In this document: positions 1 through 7,875 of the stretch, in pieces
Position numbering within the stretch: the first letter of the stretch is position 1
Layout of the letters: each line of letters opens with the position of its first letter
Source: Ruminococcaceae bacterium UBA2806
Lineage (GTDB): Bacteria > Bacillota > Clostridia > Oscillospirales > Acutalibacteraceae
DNA: 26,635 nt
Direction: 5' to 3'
Assembly: GCA_002351795.1 (NCBI GenBank)
Contig: DEHG01000155.1
Coordinates: 7,497 to 34,131, forward strand
Notes under the pieces: model-generated
The model's database searches: none
The model's input: only the letters and a program-made list of their open reading frames with translations
What the model was told of the DNA's origin: nothing
Program-made: the position numbers and the translations under genes

Positions 1-47
1 ATATACAAAAGCCCTTGGCTTTTATTGTACAAACCTTATCTTGTATG

Positions 48-76
48 ATTATACAATAAAATTGTGAAAAATTCAA
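48..76 (-). promoter_or_regulatory. Leftward sigma-A-type promoter at the window edge
   Basis: Read on the minus strand, TTGAAT (71-76) and TATAAT (48-53) are separated by exactly 17 bases. It would start transcription near base 41 and read out of the window to the left, so its gene is not visible. The stretch 1-139 holds no gene. Besides this promoter it has a small inverted repeat, AAAAGCC-CTT-GGCTTTT (7-23), which would lie in the 5' leader of that transcript. No clear terminator for the alpha-glycosidase gene ending at 140 is visible. Confidence 0.5.
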
Positions 77-139
77 TTGTTATTACCAAAAAAATTATAT
101 TTCGGCGTTTTAACAATCACGGGGGAAAACTTTTGTGAA

Positions 140-1897
140 TTATATAGAGCCGAGATCGGATATCACTATGCCGTCAGGCTGTAAAACACCTTCATCATAA
201 AGATTTGAATAAATTATGCTCCCCTTTGCTTCAACATCGGCGGGAATATCCCCTGCATTGAGATGCACGCATATCCTTCCCGCACGGATATAGCCCAGAA
301 GACGGGGGTAATTTTCATTTATTATATAATCTATCCCTTCCTCGGACAGCTCCCTGAATGTGTTTCTGATACCTGTAAGGCTTGTCACCTCAGAGATGAT
401 ACCGTCATATTTTCCGCCACTGATATCATCCCACGGCATACACTGACGATTGTACATTGTTTCCTTTCCGTGCATTGCTATTTCGGTCGCATAGTAAATA
501 CACGGCGTTCCGGGCATCGTAAGCAGGAATGTCAGCTTCTGCAAAAGCACGTTTTCATTTTTGCACCTGTCAACAGCCCTCTGTGTATCATGAGTATCAA
601 GGAAATTGAAAAGCACCCTTGTTACCTGCTCCGGATAGATACTGCGGCAGTAATTGAACATATACATAAGCTGTACGGTATCAAGCTTTTCATTTCCGAA
701 AAAGTCATTGACACAGCCGCAGAATGGATAATTCATTACAGAATCGTATTCCCTGCTCGTTACCCAGCCAAGAGAATCGTTCCATATCTCACCGAGAAGG
801 AATATATCGGGCTTGACGGCTTTAAGGGATGAATGTAATTCCCTTAAAAATGTATGAGATATTTCATCACCGACATCAAAGCGGATCCCGTCAATATCCC
901 ATTCCCTTGCCCAGTAACAGCTAAGATCAGTAAAATATTTCCTTACCTGCGGATTATTGGTATTGAGCTTAGGCATACCCGACCAGAAGGAAAACGAATA
1001 GAACCTTGCGTCCTCGGTAGAAAAGTTTTCACGCTTGAAATCCCAGTCGCTCATCTCATCCTTATTGATGAAAAACCAGTCATAATACGGCGAATCCTTT
1101 TTCTTTTCACGGACATCCTTCCAGGCAAAGAAATCATAACCGCTGTGATTGAATACAGCATCTACCATAATGCGTATCCCATGCTCATGTGCACAGCGCA
1201 CAAGCTCCTTCATATCGTCCTCGGTACCGAAATCGGGGTCAATGCAGGTATAATCAATGGTGTCATACTTATGATTTGACGGTGATCTGAATATCGGCGT
1301 CATATATATTCCGCCTATGCCAAGCTTTTTAAGATAGGGCAGTCTTTCCGTTATGCCCTTCAGACTGCCGCCGTAAAGGTCTGACCAATGCGGCGAGGTC
1401 ATATCAGCCCATTTCTTGAACCTTCCGTCATTTTTGAAATCACTGCTGAGAGAAAAGCGGTCGGGCATTATCTGATACCATATTGTATCCTTTACCCATT
1501 CAGGCGGGGCAATCACATCTGACGGATTGAGCCACGGAAACTTGAAATACTGCTTTGAAGTCTCCCCGGCTTCCTCCGGTCTGACTATCTTGCTTTCAAA
1601 CACAATATATGTTTCGTCCCCTGAGCTTACTTCAAAGCAATACTGTATGCGCTTATATTTCGGCTTGAGAACAATGCGCCACAGATAATATCTGTCAAGC
1701 TCCATATATATCTGCATTTCGCTTTTTTCTCCGCACCATTCGGGCAGTCTTTTAAGCTCATGTATAAAAGGATCTCCATGGATCAGAGAAACCTTTTCTG
1801 CGTCCTTGCCTGTTTTTATGGTAATAACCACTCTTTCATTATCAAGCGCATAATCGAATTCACAATTTGAACGGTGAATAATTGCCGCTAAATCCAT
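140..1897 (-). CDS. GH13 alpha-glycosidase (neopullulanase / maltogenic amylase type), cytoplasmic
   Basis: This 585-residue enzyme should hydrolyse alpha-1,4 (and possibly alpha-1,6) bonds in maltodextrins or cyclodextrins inside the cell. The N-terminal ~125 residues look like a CBM34-type beta domain, followed by the GH13 barrel. Visible motifs are WYQIMPDRF (~140), DAVFNH (246-251), GIRFDVGDE with nucleophile Asp341, LLGEIW with acid/base Glu370, and FLDTHDT with His436-Asp437. All three catalytic acids are present. There is no signal peptide. The start at 1897 is chosen because AAAGGAGG lies 5 bases upstream; a longer reading frame opening at 1933 would put that site inside the gene. The MATE gene ends 37 bases upstream, so the two are probably co-transcribed. 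The length and the CBM34-like N-terminus fit family GH13_20, but the exact substrate cannot be told. Confidence 0.93.
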   Translation of the reverse strand: MDLAAIIHRSNCEFDYALDNERVVITIKTGKDAEKVSLIHGDPFIHELKRLPEWCGEKSEMQIYMELDRYYLWRIVLKPKYKRIQYCFEVSSGDETYIVFESKIVRPEEAGETSKQYFKFPWLNPSDVIAPPEWVKDTIWYQIMPDRFSLSSDFKNDGRFKKWADMTSPHWSDLYGGSLKGITERLPYLKKLGIGGIYMTPIFRSPSNHKYDTIDYTCIDPDFGTEDDMKELVRCAHEHGIRIMVDAVFNHSGYDFFAWKDVREKKKDSPYYDWFFINKDEMSDWDFKRENFSTEDARFYSFSFWSGMPKLNTNNPQVRKYFTDLSCYWAREWDIDGIRFDVGDEISHTFLRELHSSLKAVKPDIFLLGEIWNDSLGWVTSREYDSVMNYPFCGCVNDFFGNEKLDTVQLMYMFNYCRSIYPEQVTRVLFNFLDTHDTQRAVDRCKNENVLLQKLTFLLTMPGTPCIYYATEIAMHGKETMYNRQCMPWDDISGGKYDGIISEVTSLTGIRNTFRELSEEGIDYIINENYPRLLGYIRAGRICVHLNAGDIPADVEAKGSIIYSNLYDEGVLQPDGIVISDLGSI

Positions 1898-1902
1898 AAT
1901 TA

Positions 1903-1910
1903 CCTCCTTT
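1903..1910 (-). promoter_or_regulatory. Ribosome binding site fixing the GH13 start
   Basis: AAAGGAGG on the minus strand, 5 bases before the ATG at 1897. It decides against the upstream in-frame ATG codons at 1933 and nearby. Confidence 0.85.
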
Positions 1911-1934
1911 GCCATGACACTCATGACTGTCATT

Positions 1935-3329
1935 CTATTTCTGAACAGCGTATTTATCTTGCCCTGTAAGCTTTAAGCTTTGAGATGTTTTTTTGTTCTC
2001 GGTGCGTACAACTCCCTTGCTTTTCCATTTGCCGCTTTTCCAGCGAAGGAGCATAAGAATACCTCTGACAAGTTCATCACCGATAATGGCTATCCACAGT
2101 CCGTATATACCCATTCCCAGGACAACAGCAAAGATGTATGAGCAAAGCACACTTATCATCCAGTTTGAAAAAACAGCGCACATTGTCGGGAAGAGTACAT
2201 CCCCCGCACCTCTCAGGCTCGCTATCATGACAAGGTTTGTCGTCCTGCCAAGCTCCAGGAAAATGTTTATCATAAGGATACCTGCGCCGAGTGAAATGAC
2301 AGCCTCATCCTTAGTAAATATTCCCATAAGCGGATATCTGAAAAGAATTCCTGCCGTACTCATTACAGCGGCAAATATCAGAGCGCTGTAATATGCCTTT
2401 AAGCCTTCCCTGTAAGCATGAGCATACTTTTTTGCCCCGACATAGTGACCTGTTATTATCTGTGAAGCCTGACCTATAGCCACTGCAAAAATATAGAAAA
2501 ACATTGTTATATTCTGTACATAGGTCTTTGTGACAAGCTCTGTTTCGGTAAGATATTTCAGAACGATGGATGTGATGACAAGCTGGGAAAGATTATAAAG
2601 AAACGTCTCCATAGCGGACGGTACGCCTATTTTCATCATGTCAATGATATCCTTGACAGGGAACGGATGCATAAGCCTGAATATTGACGGCTTTTCCACA
2701 CGCCTGAAAAGATACACCATTATCACTGCCGCACCGACGCTGCGGCAAAGCGCTGTTGCAATAGCTGCGCCTGCCACTCCGAGGCGGGGAAATCCGAAAA
2801 GTCCGAGAACAAGTATCATATCAAACAGTGCATTGAAGATATTCATGCCCAGCGACATAAACATTGTGACCTTCGTAAGACCATGGTTCCTGATTATTAC
2901 CGCCGCTGCGCTCAGAAGTGCCTGCAGGAAGATACTGCCGCCGACTATCGAAAGATACTGGCTTGCATATTCCATTACAGTTCCGTCCGCACCGATAAAT
3001 GACAGTATGGAACGGCTGAATATCAGCAGGACTGCGCTTATCACTACACCTATAACAAAATTGAAGGTAATGGAGATCGCCGCAATTCGTGAAGCATTTT
3101 CCTTTTTGCCTGCGCCAAGGTATTGTGAGATCAGGACTGCGCTTGCGCCTGATATTACGGAAAAGACTATTGTAATAATTGATACGGACTGATTCGCTGT
3201 ATTTACGGCGGACGCAGCAATATCATCATATCTGCTGAGAATAAAAACATCAATAAATCCCAGCAGCATAAACAATGCCGTCTCAACGAATATAGGCCAT
3301 GCCAGACTGAACAGACTAAGCTTTTTCAT
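1935..3329 (-). CDS. MATE family multidrug/metabolite efflux transporter
   Basis: This 464-residue integral membrane protein has about 12 hydrophobic segments in the two-bundle pattern of MatE (NorM/DinF-like) exporters. These proteins use a Na+ or H+ gradient to export cationic drugs or metabolites. Visible features are the first-helix motif PIFVETALFMLLGFIDVF, the ISGASAVLISQYLGAGK segment (~60-80) and the second-half equivalent AIGQASQIITGHYVGAKK (~275-295). Length is normal for the family. The ATG at 3329 is preferred over one at 3356 because an AGGGGGG site lies 9 bases upstream. It is the first gene of a probable operon with the GH13 enzyme and is divergent from the AraC-type regulator, which is the likely regulator of both. 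The substrate is unknown. Confidence 0.93.
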   Translation of the reverse strand: MKKLSLFSLAWPIFVETALFMLLGFIDVFILSRYDDIAASAVNTANQSVSIITIVFSVISGASAVLISQYLGAGKKENASRIAAISITFNFVIGVVISAVLLIFSRSILSFIGADGTVMEYASQYLSIVGGSIFLQALLSAAAVIIRNHGLTKVTMFMSLGMNIFNALFDMILVLGLFGFPRLGVAGAAIATALCRSVGAAVIMVYLFRRVEKPSIFRLMHPFPVKDIIDMMKIGVPSAMETFLYNLSQLVITSIVLKYLTETELVTKTYVQNITMFFYIFAVAIGQASQIITGHYVGAKKYAHAYREGLKAYYSALIFAAVMSTAGILFRYPLMGIFTKDEAVISLGAGILMINIFLELGRTTNLVMIASLRGAGDVLFPTMCAVFSNWMISVLCSYIFAVVLGMGIYGLWIAIIGDELVRGILMLLRWKSGKWKSKGVVRTENKKTSQSLKLTGQDKYAVQK

Positions 3330-3338
3330 TTTCAGACA

Positions 3339-3345
3339 CCCCCCT
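3339..3345 (-). promoter_or_regulatory. Ribosome binding site fixing the MATE start
   Basis: AGGGGGG on the minus strand, 9 bases before the ATG at 3329. The alternative ATG at 3356 lies upstream of this site. Confidence 0.6.
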
Positions 3346-3396
3346 GAAAAAAACATCCCTTAAAAACAAATTCATCCAATTTTTCCATTTCTTATC

Positions 3397-3425
3397 TTGT
3401 ATTATAATAATTTTTATCTTATAAT
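3397..3425 (+). promoter_or_regulatory. Promoter of the AraC-type regulator gene
   Basis: TTGTAT (3397-3402) and a perfect TATAAT (3420-3425) are spaced by 17 bases. Expected start is near 3432, giving a leader of about 130 bases before the ATG at 3564. No folded leader element was recognised in it. The -10 lies inside the right arm of the inverted repeat at 3399-3427, so binding there would block or modulate this promoter. Confidence 0.55.
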
Positions 3426-3427
3426 AC
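3399..3427. promoter_or_regulatory. Perfect inverted repeat, candidate operator between divergent genes
   Basis: GTATTATAA (3399-3407) and TTATAATAC (3419-3427) are exact inverted 9-mers with an 11-base spacer. Their centres are 20 bases apart, about two helical turns. Each arm contains a TATAAT on one strand, so the site overlaps the -10 boxes of both divergent promoters. That it is an operator for the neighbouring AraC protein is inferred. The high AT content means chance symmetry is possible. Confidence 0.45.
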
Positions 3428-3429
3428 TA
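3401..3429 (-). promoter_or_regulatory. Probable promoter of the MATE-GH13 operon
   Basis: On the minus strand a perfect TATAAT (3401-3406) lies 17 bases from a poor -35, TAGTAT (3424-3429). The weak -35 would fit a promoter that needs an activator, which is typical of AraC-family targets. The expected start is about 65 bases before the MATE ATG. Confidence 0.35.
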
Positions 3430-3563
3430 ATAGATATCAATTTAAAATTAACACAAAACAATTACGGCTAAGATTACAAAGCATATTGCATATAGTACGA
3501 ACATAAACACATGATTCCCGCATTCAGGCTGAAAAACTGCGCTGAAGGAGAGGAGCTGTTAAT

Positions 3564-4421
3564 ATGCCCGCAATACACGAAACAAAGATACATGGCAAAA
3601 AAACATTTCCATATGCCGTATACGGAGGCCGTCTTCCGGACTGGCTTAAAGGCTATCCTCCCCACTGGCATGACGAAATGGAAATAATCCATATGATAAA
3701 AGGCGAAATGATCGTAACGATACAGAGCAAGGATTATATGCTCGGCGCCGGCGATACTGTTCTTATCCAGCCGAGGATAGTTCATTCAATACGTCAGGAC
3801 GGTGAAAAAAAGGCTGATTATTTCAATATTCTTTTCCGTCTTTCTCTGCTTTCGGACAAGAATGATATGTGCGGTGAAAAATACATTGCGCCCATCGAAT
3901 CGGGTGAAAATATCATACCAAAATATCTTTCCACCGAGGATACTCTCAATATCACGATCTCACCGTTTATCAGAAGGCTCGGAGATATCGAGCTTAGCGG
4001 ACAGGACGGGCAGGAGCTTCTGATAAAAGCCTATCTGTATGCAGTCATGCATTTCATATGCACCTGCGCCGTACCGGAAAGCATTGAGGAACAGCAGATC
4101 AGGATAATGTTTGAAAAGATAAAAAATGCGCTTGATTATATACACAACGATTACAGCGAGGAAATAACCGTAGAAAAGGCAGCTGCGCTTTGTAATTTCT
4201 CCACAAGTCATTTTTCAAAAATGTTCCGCCGCATTTTCGGCATCTCCTTCAACAAATATCTTATCAATTACCGTCTTGAACGTGCAGCAAAAATGCTTGC
4301 CGAGGAAAACACAGGCGTATCCGAAACAGCCTTTGCCTGCGGCTTCAACAATCTGTCGTATTTTACAAGAGCTTTCAAAGAAAAATACGGTACGACTCCG
4401 GCGCATTTTGTTCCGAGATAA
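3564..4421 (+). CDS. AraC family transcriptional regulator with N-terminal cupin
   Basis: This 285-residue DNA-binding regulator has an N-terminal AraC-type cupin (~10-90), with a HWHDEME signature (His34, His36, Glu40) and a later His74. It would be expected to sense a sugar or other small ligand. The C-terminal ~100 residues (186-285) form the double helix-turn-helix of the AraC/XylS family: ITVEKAAALCNFSTSHFSKMFR then VSETAFACGFNNLSYFTRAFKEKYG. An AAGGAGAGGAG site sits just before the ATG. It is transcribed away from the MATE-GH13 pair, so local control of those genes is the simplest inference. It ends in a strong terminator. The ligand is unknown. Confidence 0.93.
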   Translation: MPAIHETKIHGKKTFPYAVYGGRLPDWLKGYPPHWHDEMEIIHMIKGEMIVTIQSKDYMLGAGDTVLIQPRIVHSIRQDGEKKADYFNILFRLSLLSDKNDMCGEKYIAPIESGENIIPKYLSTEDTLNITISPFIRRLGDIELSGQDGQELLIKAYLYAVMHFICTCAVPESIEEQQIRIMFEKIKNALDYIHNDYSEEITVEKAAALCNFSTSHFSKMFRRIFGISFNKYLINYRLERAAKMLAEENTGVSETAFACGFNNLSYFTRAFKEKYGTTPAHFVPR

Positions 4422-4425
4422 GAAT

Positions 4426-4467
4426 AATCACCCGCTTTCAGGCAATACTAAAAGCGGGTGATTTTTT
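4426..4467 (+). terminator. Strong Rho-independent terminator after the AraC gene
   Basis: AATCACCCGCTTT (4426-4438) pairs perfectly with AAAGCGGGTGATT (4451-4463) across a 12-base loop, and a run of six T covers 4462-4467. It starts 4 bases after the end of the AraC gene. The next plus-strand ATG is at 4468, immediately after the T-run. Confidence 0.9.
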
Positions 4468-4713
4468 ATGACTTTAATTAATTGTTGTGAAAACTGCGTT
4501 TATCAGAATGACGGATTTTGCAGTCTTGACTGTATCGGCAGAGTTACTAATCTCTCCCCTACAGGCTGTATCCATATGCTTGAGCGTTCAAAAGCAGATC
4601 AGATATCCTGTCCGGCAAAAAACTATCCCGCCGAACCGCTTGTCCTGCAAAGACAGCCCTCTGCGCCTTTTATGCTTCACTCTTCAACATTATCTGATAT
4701 GGAGCATTTCTGA
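4468..4713 (+). CDS. Small Cys-rich hypothetical protein
   Basis: This 81-residue protein has seven cysteines, six of them in the first 34 residues (6, 7, 10, 18, 22, 34, then 48). The pattern C-C-x2-C-x7-C-x3-C-x11-C suggests a small metal-binding fold. Similar short Cys-rich proteins are common in Ruminococcus-type genomes without a solid function. The ATG directly follows the T-run of the AraC terminator. The only Shine-Dalgarno-like sequence (GCGGGTG) lies within the terminator stem, so translation would require read-through or a separate start. The C-terminal half is low in recognisable structure. The stop codon is one base from the radA stop on the other strand. It could be spurious, but the Cys spacing argues for a real gene. 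Confidence 0.5.
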   Translation: MTLINCCENCVYQNDGFCSLDCIGRVTNLSPTGCIHMLERSKADQISCPAKNYPAEPLVLQRQPSAPFMLHSSTLSDMEHF

Positions 4714-4714
4714 G

Positions 4715-6091
4715 CTATCTGACAAGAGCCGCAACTGCATCCCTTATCGTGCGTACACCGATAACATTTATCTGAGTATCCTCTGGAAGGGTAAGATTTT
4801 TAAGATTGTGATACGGAAGTATGCATTTTGTAAAACCAAGTCTTGCCGCCTCGGCAACTCTGAGTGCAGCGTGACTTACGGAGCGTATCTCTCCCGTAAG
4901 TCCCACCTCTCCGAAGGCAAGAAGATCCTCGGGAACAACTATATCTTTAAGGCTGCTTACAAGCGCAAGGGTCACTGCAAGATCTGCGGCAGGCTCGTCA
5001 AGCTTCAATCCGCCTATTACATTGACATATGCATCAAGGCTCGAAAAGTAATATCCGCACTTTTTTTCAAGCACTGCAAGAAGCATACTCATTCGGTTGT
5101 AATCAAATCCCGCAGACATCCTCCTTGCATTGCCGTAGCCTGAATTTGTCACAAGTCCCTGTATCTCCGCAAGTATCGGACGGGTACCCTCCATAGAACA
5201 GGCAACGCAAGTGCCGCTGACATTTTTCGGCCGTCCTGACAGCAGCATCATTGACGGGTTTTCCACCTCAGAAAGTCCCTTGTCCTCCATGCGGAATACG
5301 CCTATTTCATTCGTTGAACCGTAGCGGTTTTTGACTGCCCTCAGTATGCGGTATGACATCTGCTTGTCTCCCTCAAAATACAAAACAGCGTCCACAATAT
5401 GCTCAAGTACCTTCGGACCCGCAATTGCGCCGTCCTTATTTACATGACCGACAATTATACAGGGAATATCAAGGGATTTCGATGTCCTCATCAGTATATT
5501 TGTACATTCCCTTACCTGCGTAACGCTGCCCGGAGATGAACTCAGCTCCTTGAAATTCATTGTCTGTATGGAATCTATCATCACAAGGTCGGGTTTTTCA
5601 GCCTGTATCCGGTCAGCAACCGCCTGTACATCAGTTTCCGTCATAACATAAAGATTTTCACAGTTTACTCCGAGTCTCTGGGCACGGAGTTTGATCTGTC
5701 TTTTTGATTCCTCACCGGAAATATACAGGATTTTAAGTATTTTCCCCAAATGGCTGCATATCTGCAAAAGTATAGTTGACTTGCCTATGCCAGGATCGCC
5801 GCCAAGAAGTACAAGGGATCCCTTTACGATACCGCCGCCAAGCACCCTGTCAAGCTCCGCCGAGCCTGTATAATATCGTGCCTCATCCTCTGTTGTGATA
5901 TCCGTAATCGGCACAGGCGCAGCTGACGGGCGTGTACGGACAGCTGAAACGGCCTTGCTTTTGCTGAAATTTTCCCGTACTTCCTCGGACATGGTATTCC
6001 ATTGTCCGCAGCCCGGACATTTGCCGAACCATTTTGCGCTTTCATGCCCGCATTCCGAGCATATATATATCGTCTTTATTTTATCCGCCAT
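4715..6091 (-). CDS. radA: DNA repair protein RadA (Sms)
   Basis: RadA is a 458-residue RecA-like ATPase that promotes branch migration of recombination intermediates. All landmarks are present in order: a four-Cys zinc finger (Cys11, 14, 25, 28), Walker A GDPGIGKS (98-105), Walker B LVMIDS (169-174), the RadA signature KNRYGST (254-260), and a C-terminal Lon-protease-like domain (~290-458). Length is normal. The start ATG at 6091 has AAAGGAG upstream and lies inside the 3' end of the amidase gene, overlapping by 11 bases, so the two are probably translationally coupled. It converges on the small Cys-rich gene with a single base between stop codons. No terminator for radA was seen on this side. 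Confidence 0.97.
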   Translation of the reverse strand: MADKIKTIYICSECGHESAKWFGKCPGCGQWNTMSEEVRENFSKSKAVSAVRTRPSAAPVPITDITTEDEARYYTGSAELDRVLGGGIVKGSLVLLGGDPGIGKSTILLQICSHLGKILKILYISGEESKRQIKLRAQRLGVNCENLYVMTETDVQAVADRIQAEKPDLVMIDSIQTMNFKELSSSPGSVTQVRECTNILMRTSKSLDIPCIIVGHVNKDGAIAGPKVLEHIVDAVLYFEGDKQMSYRILRAVKNRYGSTNEIGVFRMEDKGLSEVENPSMMLLSGRPKNVSGTCVACSMEGTRPILAEIQGLVTNSGYGNARRMSAGFDYNRMSMLLAVLEKKCGYYFSSLDAYVNVIGGLKLDEPAADLAVTLALVSSLKDIVVPEDLLAFGEVGLTGEIRSVSHAALRVAEAARLGFTKCILPYHNLKNLTLPEDTQINVIGVRTIRDAVAALVR

Positions 6092-6809
6092 TCTGTTCTC
6101 CTTTATTCCATTCTATTATCCCGCAGTAAATGGCAAATGCCATCTGTGACTGATATTTGTCACTGCTGAGCTTTCCGGCCTCCTCCTCATTTGAAAGAAA
6201 GCCGCACTCAACTATTACAGCGGGCACTTCCGCTTTTTTCAGTATATATACAGAGCCGCCGTCCTTTTTCAGTTCCCTGTGATTATCGGGCTGCAGCAGA
6301 GATGTTACGCTTTGTCTTATGCTTTCCGCAAGCTTTTCACTGCGTGGATCGTTTCCCGAATAGAACATCTGTGCGCCGCTGTACTTACTCTGTTCAAATT
6401 TATTCTGATGTATGCTGACAAGGACATTACGGCTGTTTTCATTTATAATATGCACACGGTTTTTCATATCCGAAACTTTTTTCTCACGCACCGTAACGGC
6501 TGAGCTGTCATATACGGAAACATCCTCTTCTCTTGTCATCTTTACCTCATAGCCGGACATTTTCAGCATATCCCTGAGTTTAAGCGCTATTGCCAGATTA
6601 ATATTCTTTTCAAGAACTCCGTTTGCGCCTGCGCCGCCGTCCTCGCCGCCGTGTCCTGCGTCGATAACTATAACAGGTCTTGACTGTGCCTGCGTTCCCG
6701 CCGTCACAGCCTCTCCTGCATCATTTGCAGAAATATAAAACAATGCCCCGAATAAAAACACACAGATAAGTACCGCAGAATATCTCAGATACGCTTTTAG
6801 CTTTTCCAC
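6081..6809 (-). CDS. N-acetylmuramoyl-L-alanine amidase, Amidase_3 family (CwlD-like), membrane-anchored
   Basis: This 242-residue zinc amidase cleaves the bond between MurNAc and L-Ala in peptidoglycan. A hydrophobic segment (about 7-26) acts as signal anchor, placing the catalytic domain outside the membrane. Zinc and catalytic residues are visible: DAGHGG (His53), Glu67 in VLEKN, SIHQN (His134) and VIVECGF (Glu201). The short single-domain layout resembles CwlD, which makes muramic delta-lactam in spore cortex, but nothing in the window shows that the organism sporulates. The start is placed at a GTG (6809) because GGGGTG lies 5 bases upstream; the ATG at 6830 has no good site. It is the first gene of a pair with radA. 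Confidence 0.9.
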   Translation of the reverse strand: MEKLKAYLRYSAVLICVFLFGALFYISANDAGEAVTAGTQAQSRPVIVIDAGHGGEDGGAGANGVLEKNINLAIALKLRDMLKMSGYEVKMTREEDVSVYDSSAVTVREKKVSDMKNRVHIINENSRNVLVSIHQNKFEQSKYSGAQMFYSGNDPRSEKLAESIRQSVTSLLQPDNHRELKKDGGSVYILKKAEVPAVIVECGFLSNEEEAGKLSSDKYQSQMAFAIYCGIIEWNKGEQNGG

Positions 6810-6814
6810 TCTAT

Positions 6815-6820
6815 CACCCC
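6815..6820 (-). promoter_or_regulatory. Ribosome binding site favouring a GTG start for the amidase
   Basis: GGGGTG on the minus strand, 5 bases before GTG at 6809. The in-frame ATG at 6830 has no comparable site. Confidence 0.55.
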
Positions 6821-6899
6821 GGTTAATCATATGTATGATCCGGGGATAATATTACATTCAAGAACTTACCTTTGCAGATATGTCCGTCAGCTAACAAAT

Positions 6900-6925
6900 A
6901 CGACATCCGCCGGAACAGATGTCGT
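6900..6925 (-). terminator. Terminator-like hairpin after the coiled-coil gene
   Basis: Eight bases, ACGACATC (6900-6907), pair with GATGTCGT (6918-6925) around a 10-base loop, starting 9 bases after the stop of the minus-strand gene. On the minus strand it is followed by ATTTGTTA, a weak T-tract. It separates this gene from the amidase-radA pair. Confidence 0.5.
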
Positions 6926-6934
6926 TTTATACGC

Positions 6935-7690
6935 TTATTCAGATCTGGGCTTTGACGGACCTTTCTGCGGATATCTTATCTTTGGAACGCCGCCGCTGCC
7001 AAGCCATGGATCAGCTTCATCCATAGGCAGAGAGTTTTTCTTATAGAATTCTTCCTTGATCTCCACAAGACGGTCAAGGTTTTTGCACAGACGAAGATAA
7101 ATGTTTTCGAGCCTGTCATCAAGAGTTACCGTACCTATTTTTATATCACGGCGAAGGTAGGTAAGATCCTCACGGAAAAGCATTATCTCCTTTTCAATAT
7201 TATCTATCAGCATTATAGTATCCATTGCCGTTTCCTGGGCTTCATCTATAACGCCGTGCGCTCTTTGCTCTGCGCTCATCTTGATTTTCACAAGGCTTTC
7301 CTGCAATTCATCATAGCGCTTTGCCTTTATGACAAGGCTGTCATACTGCTCCTGCAAATTGCGCTTTTCCTCAAGACGCATATCAAGCTCCTTCTGATAT
7401 GCCTCAATATCGCTTTCCCTCTGTCCCACTGCTTCCGCAAGCCTCATCTGCGTTTCCTGCAGTGAACGGTACAGCGCATTCCTGGATGCCGTCATCTCAA
7501 TAAGCGCTATACTTTTATCAGTTGCTTCAAGCTCCGCTTTTTCAAGCTTTCTCTCCAAAAAATCTATCTTCTCTTCCGGAGTCAGTCTGGATTCCGTTAT
7601 ATCAAGTATACCTTCATCCTCTGTTATTATTTCCTCAGTTTCCTTATTTTCTGTTTCATCGTTTCCGATAGCTTTGATCTCATCTGTCAT
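6935..7690 (-). CDS. Coiled-coil protein of unknown function
   Basis: This 251-residue protein was not recognised. An acidic N-terminus (1-40, rich in Glu and Asp) is followed by a long, mostly helical charged region (~38-215) with heptad-like spacing, giving a likely coiled coil. A short Pro/Gly tail, DPWLGSGGVPKIRYPQ, ends the protein. There is no signal peptide or membrane segment, so it is probably cytoplasmic. Such layouts occur in cell-division or cytoskeleton-associated proteins, but no specific family is supported. The ATG at 7690 is chosen because AAGGGGAG (7699-7706) lies 8 bases upstream; a GTG at 7699 overlaps that site. It has its own promoter and a hairpin behind it, so it is probably monocistronic. 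Confidence 0.8.
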   Translation of the reverse strand: MTDEIKAIGNDETENKETEEIITEDEGILDITESRLTPEEKIDFLERKLEKAELEATDKSIALIEMTASRNALYRSLQETQMRLAEAVGQRESDIEAYQKELDMRLEEKRNLQEQYDSLVIKAKRYDELQESLVKIKMSAEQRAHGVIDEAQETAMDTIMLIDNIEKEIMLFREDLTYLRRDIKIGTVTLDDRLENIYLRLCKNLDRLVEIKEEFYKKNSLPMDEADPWLGSGGVPKIRYPQKGPSKPRSE

Positions 7691-7789
7691 CGGTAACACT
7701 CCCCTTCATGCAAAATCCTCGGCAGCCGCTTATTGATTTCATTAATTGAGTTTACTGCGACAATACTATTCTTATGGTTGCCGTATGTA

Positions 7790-7819
7790 ATTATAACATA
7801 TTTCAACATCATAAATCAA
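7790..7819 (-). promoter_or_regulatory. Promoter of the coiled-coil protein gene
   Basis: On the minus strand TTGATT (7814-7819) and a perfect TATAAT (7790-7795) are spaced by 18 bases. The expected leader is about 90 bases. The AT-rich stretch 7820-7875 between this site and the end of mutL contains no clear hairpin, so read-through from mutL is possible. Confidence 0.6.
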
Positions 7820-7875
7820 CAATTTATACAAAAAATATAAAAAATCAAAATATTACATAAAAACGCAGATCAAAA

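Noticed and set aside
7..23. Inverted repeat AAAAGCC-CTT-GGCTTTT as terminator of the alpha-glycosidase gene
   Set aside because: It is 117 bases beyond the stop, has a short AT-rich stem, and lies downstream of a better-supported leftward promoter, so it more likely belongs to the next transcript's leader.
4487..5143. A 218-codon plus-strand frame overlapping the Cys-rich gene and radA
   Set aside because: It reads a different frame of the small Cys-rich gene and is antisense to radA. The Cys spacing in the other frame and the certain radA call outweigh it.
6831..6890. Possible promoter for the amidase-radA pair with TATTAT near 6848
   Set aside because: No acceptable -35 hexamer at 16-18 bases; the match is no better than expected in AT-rich sequence.
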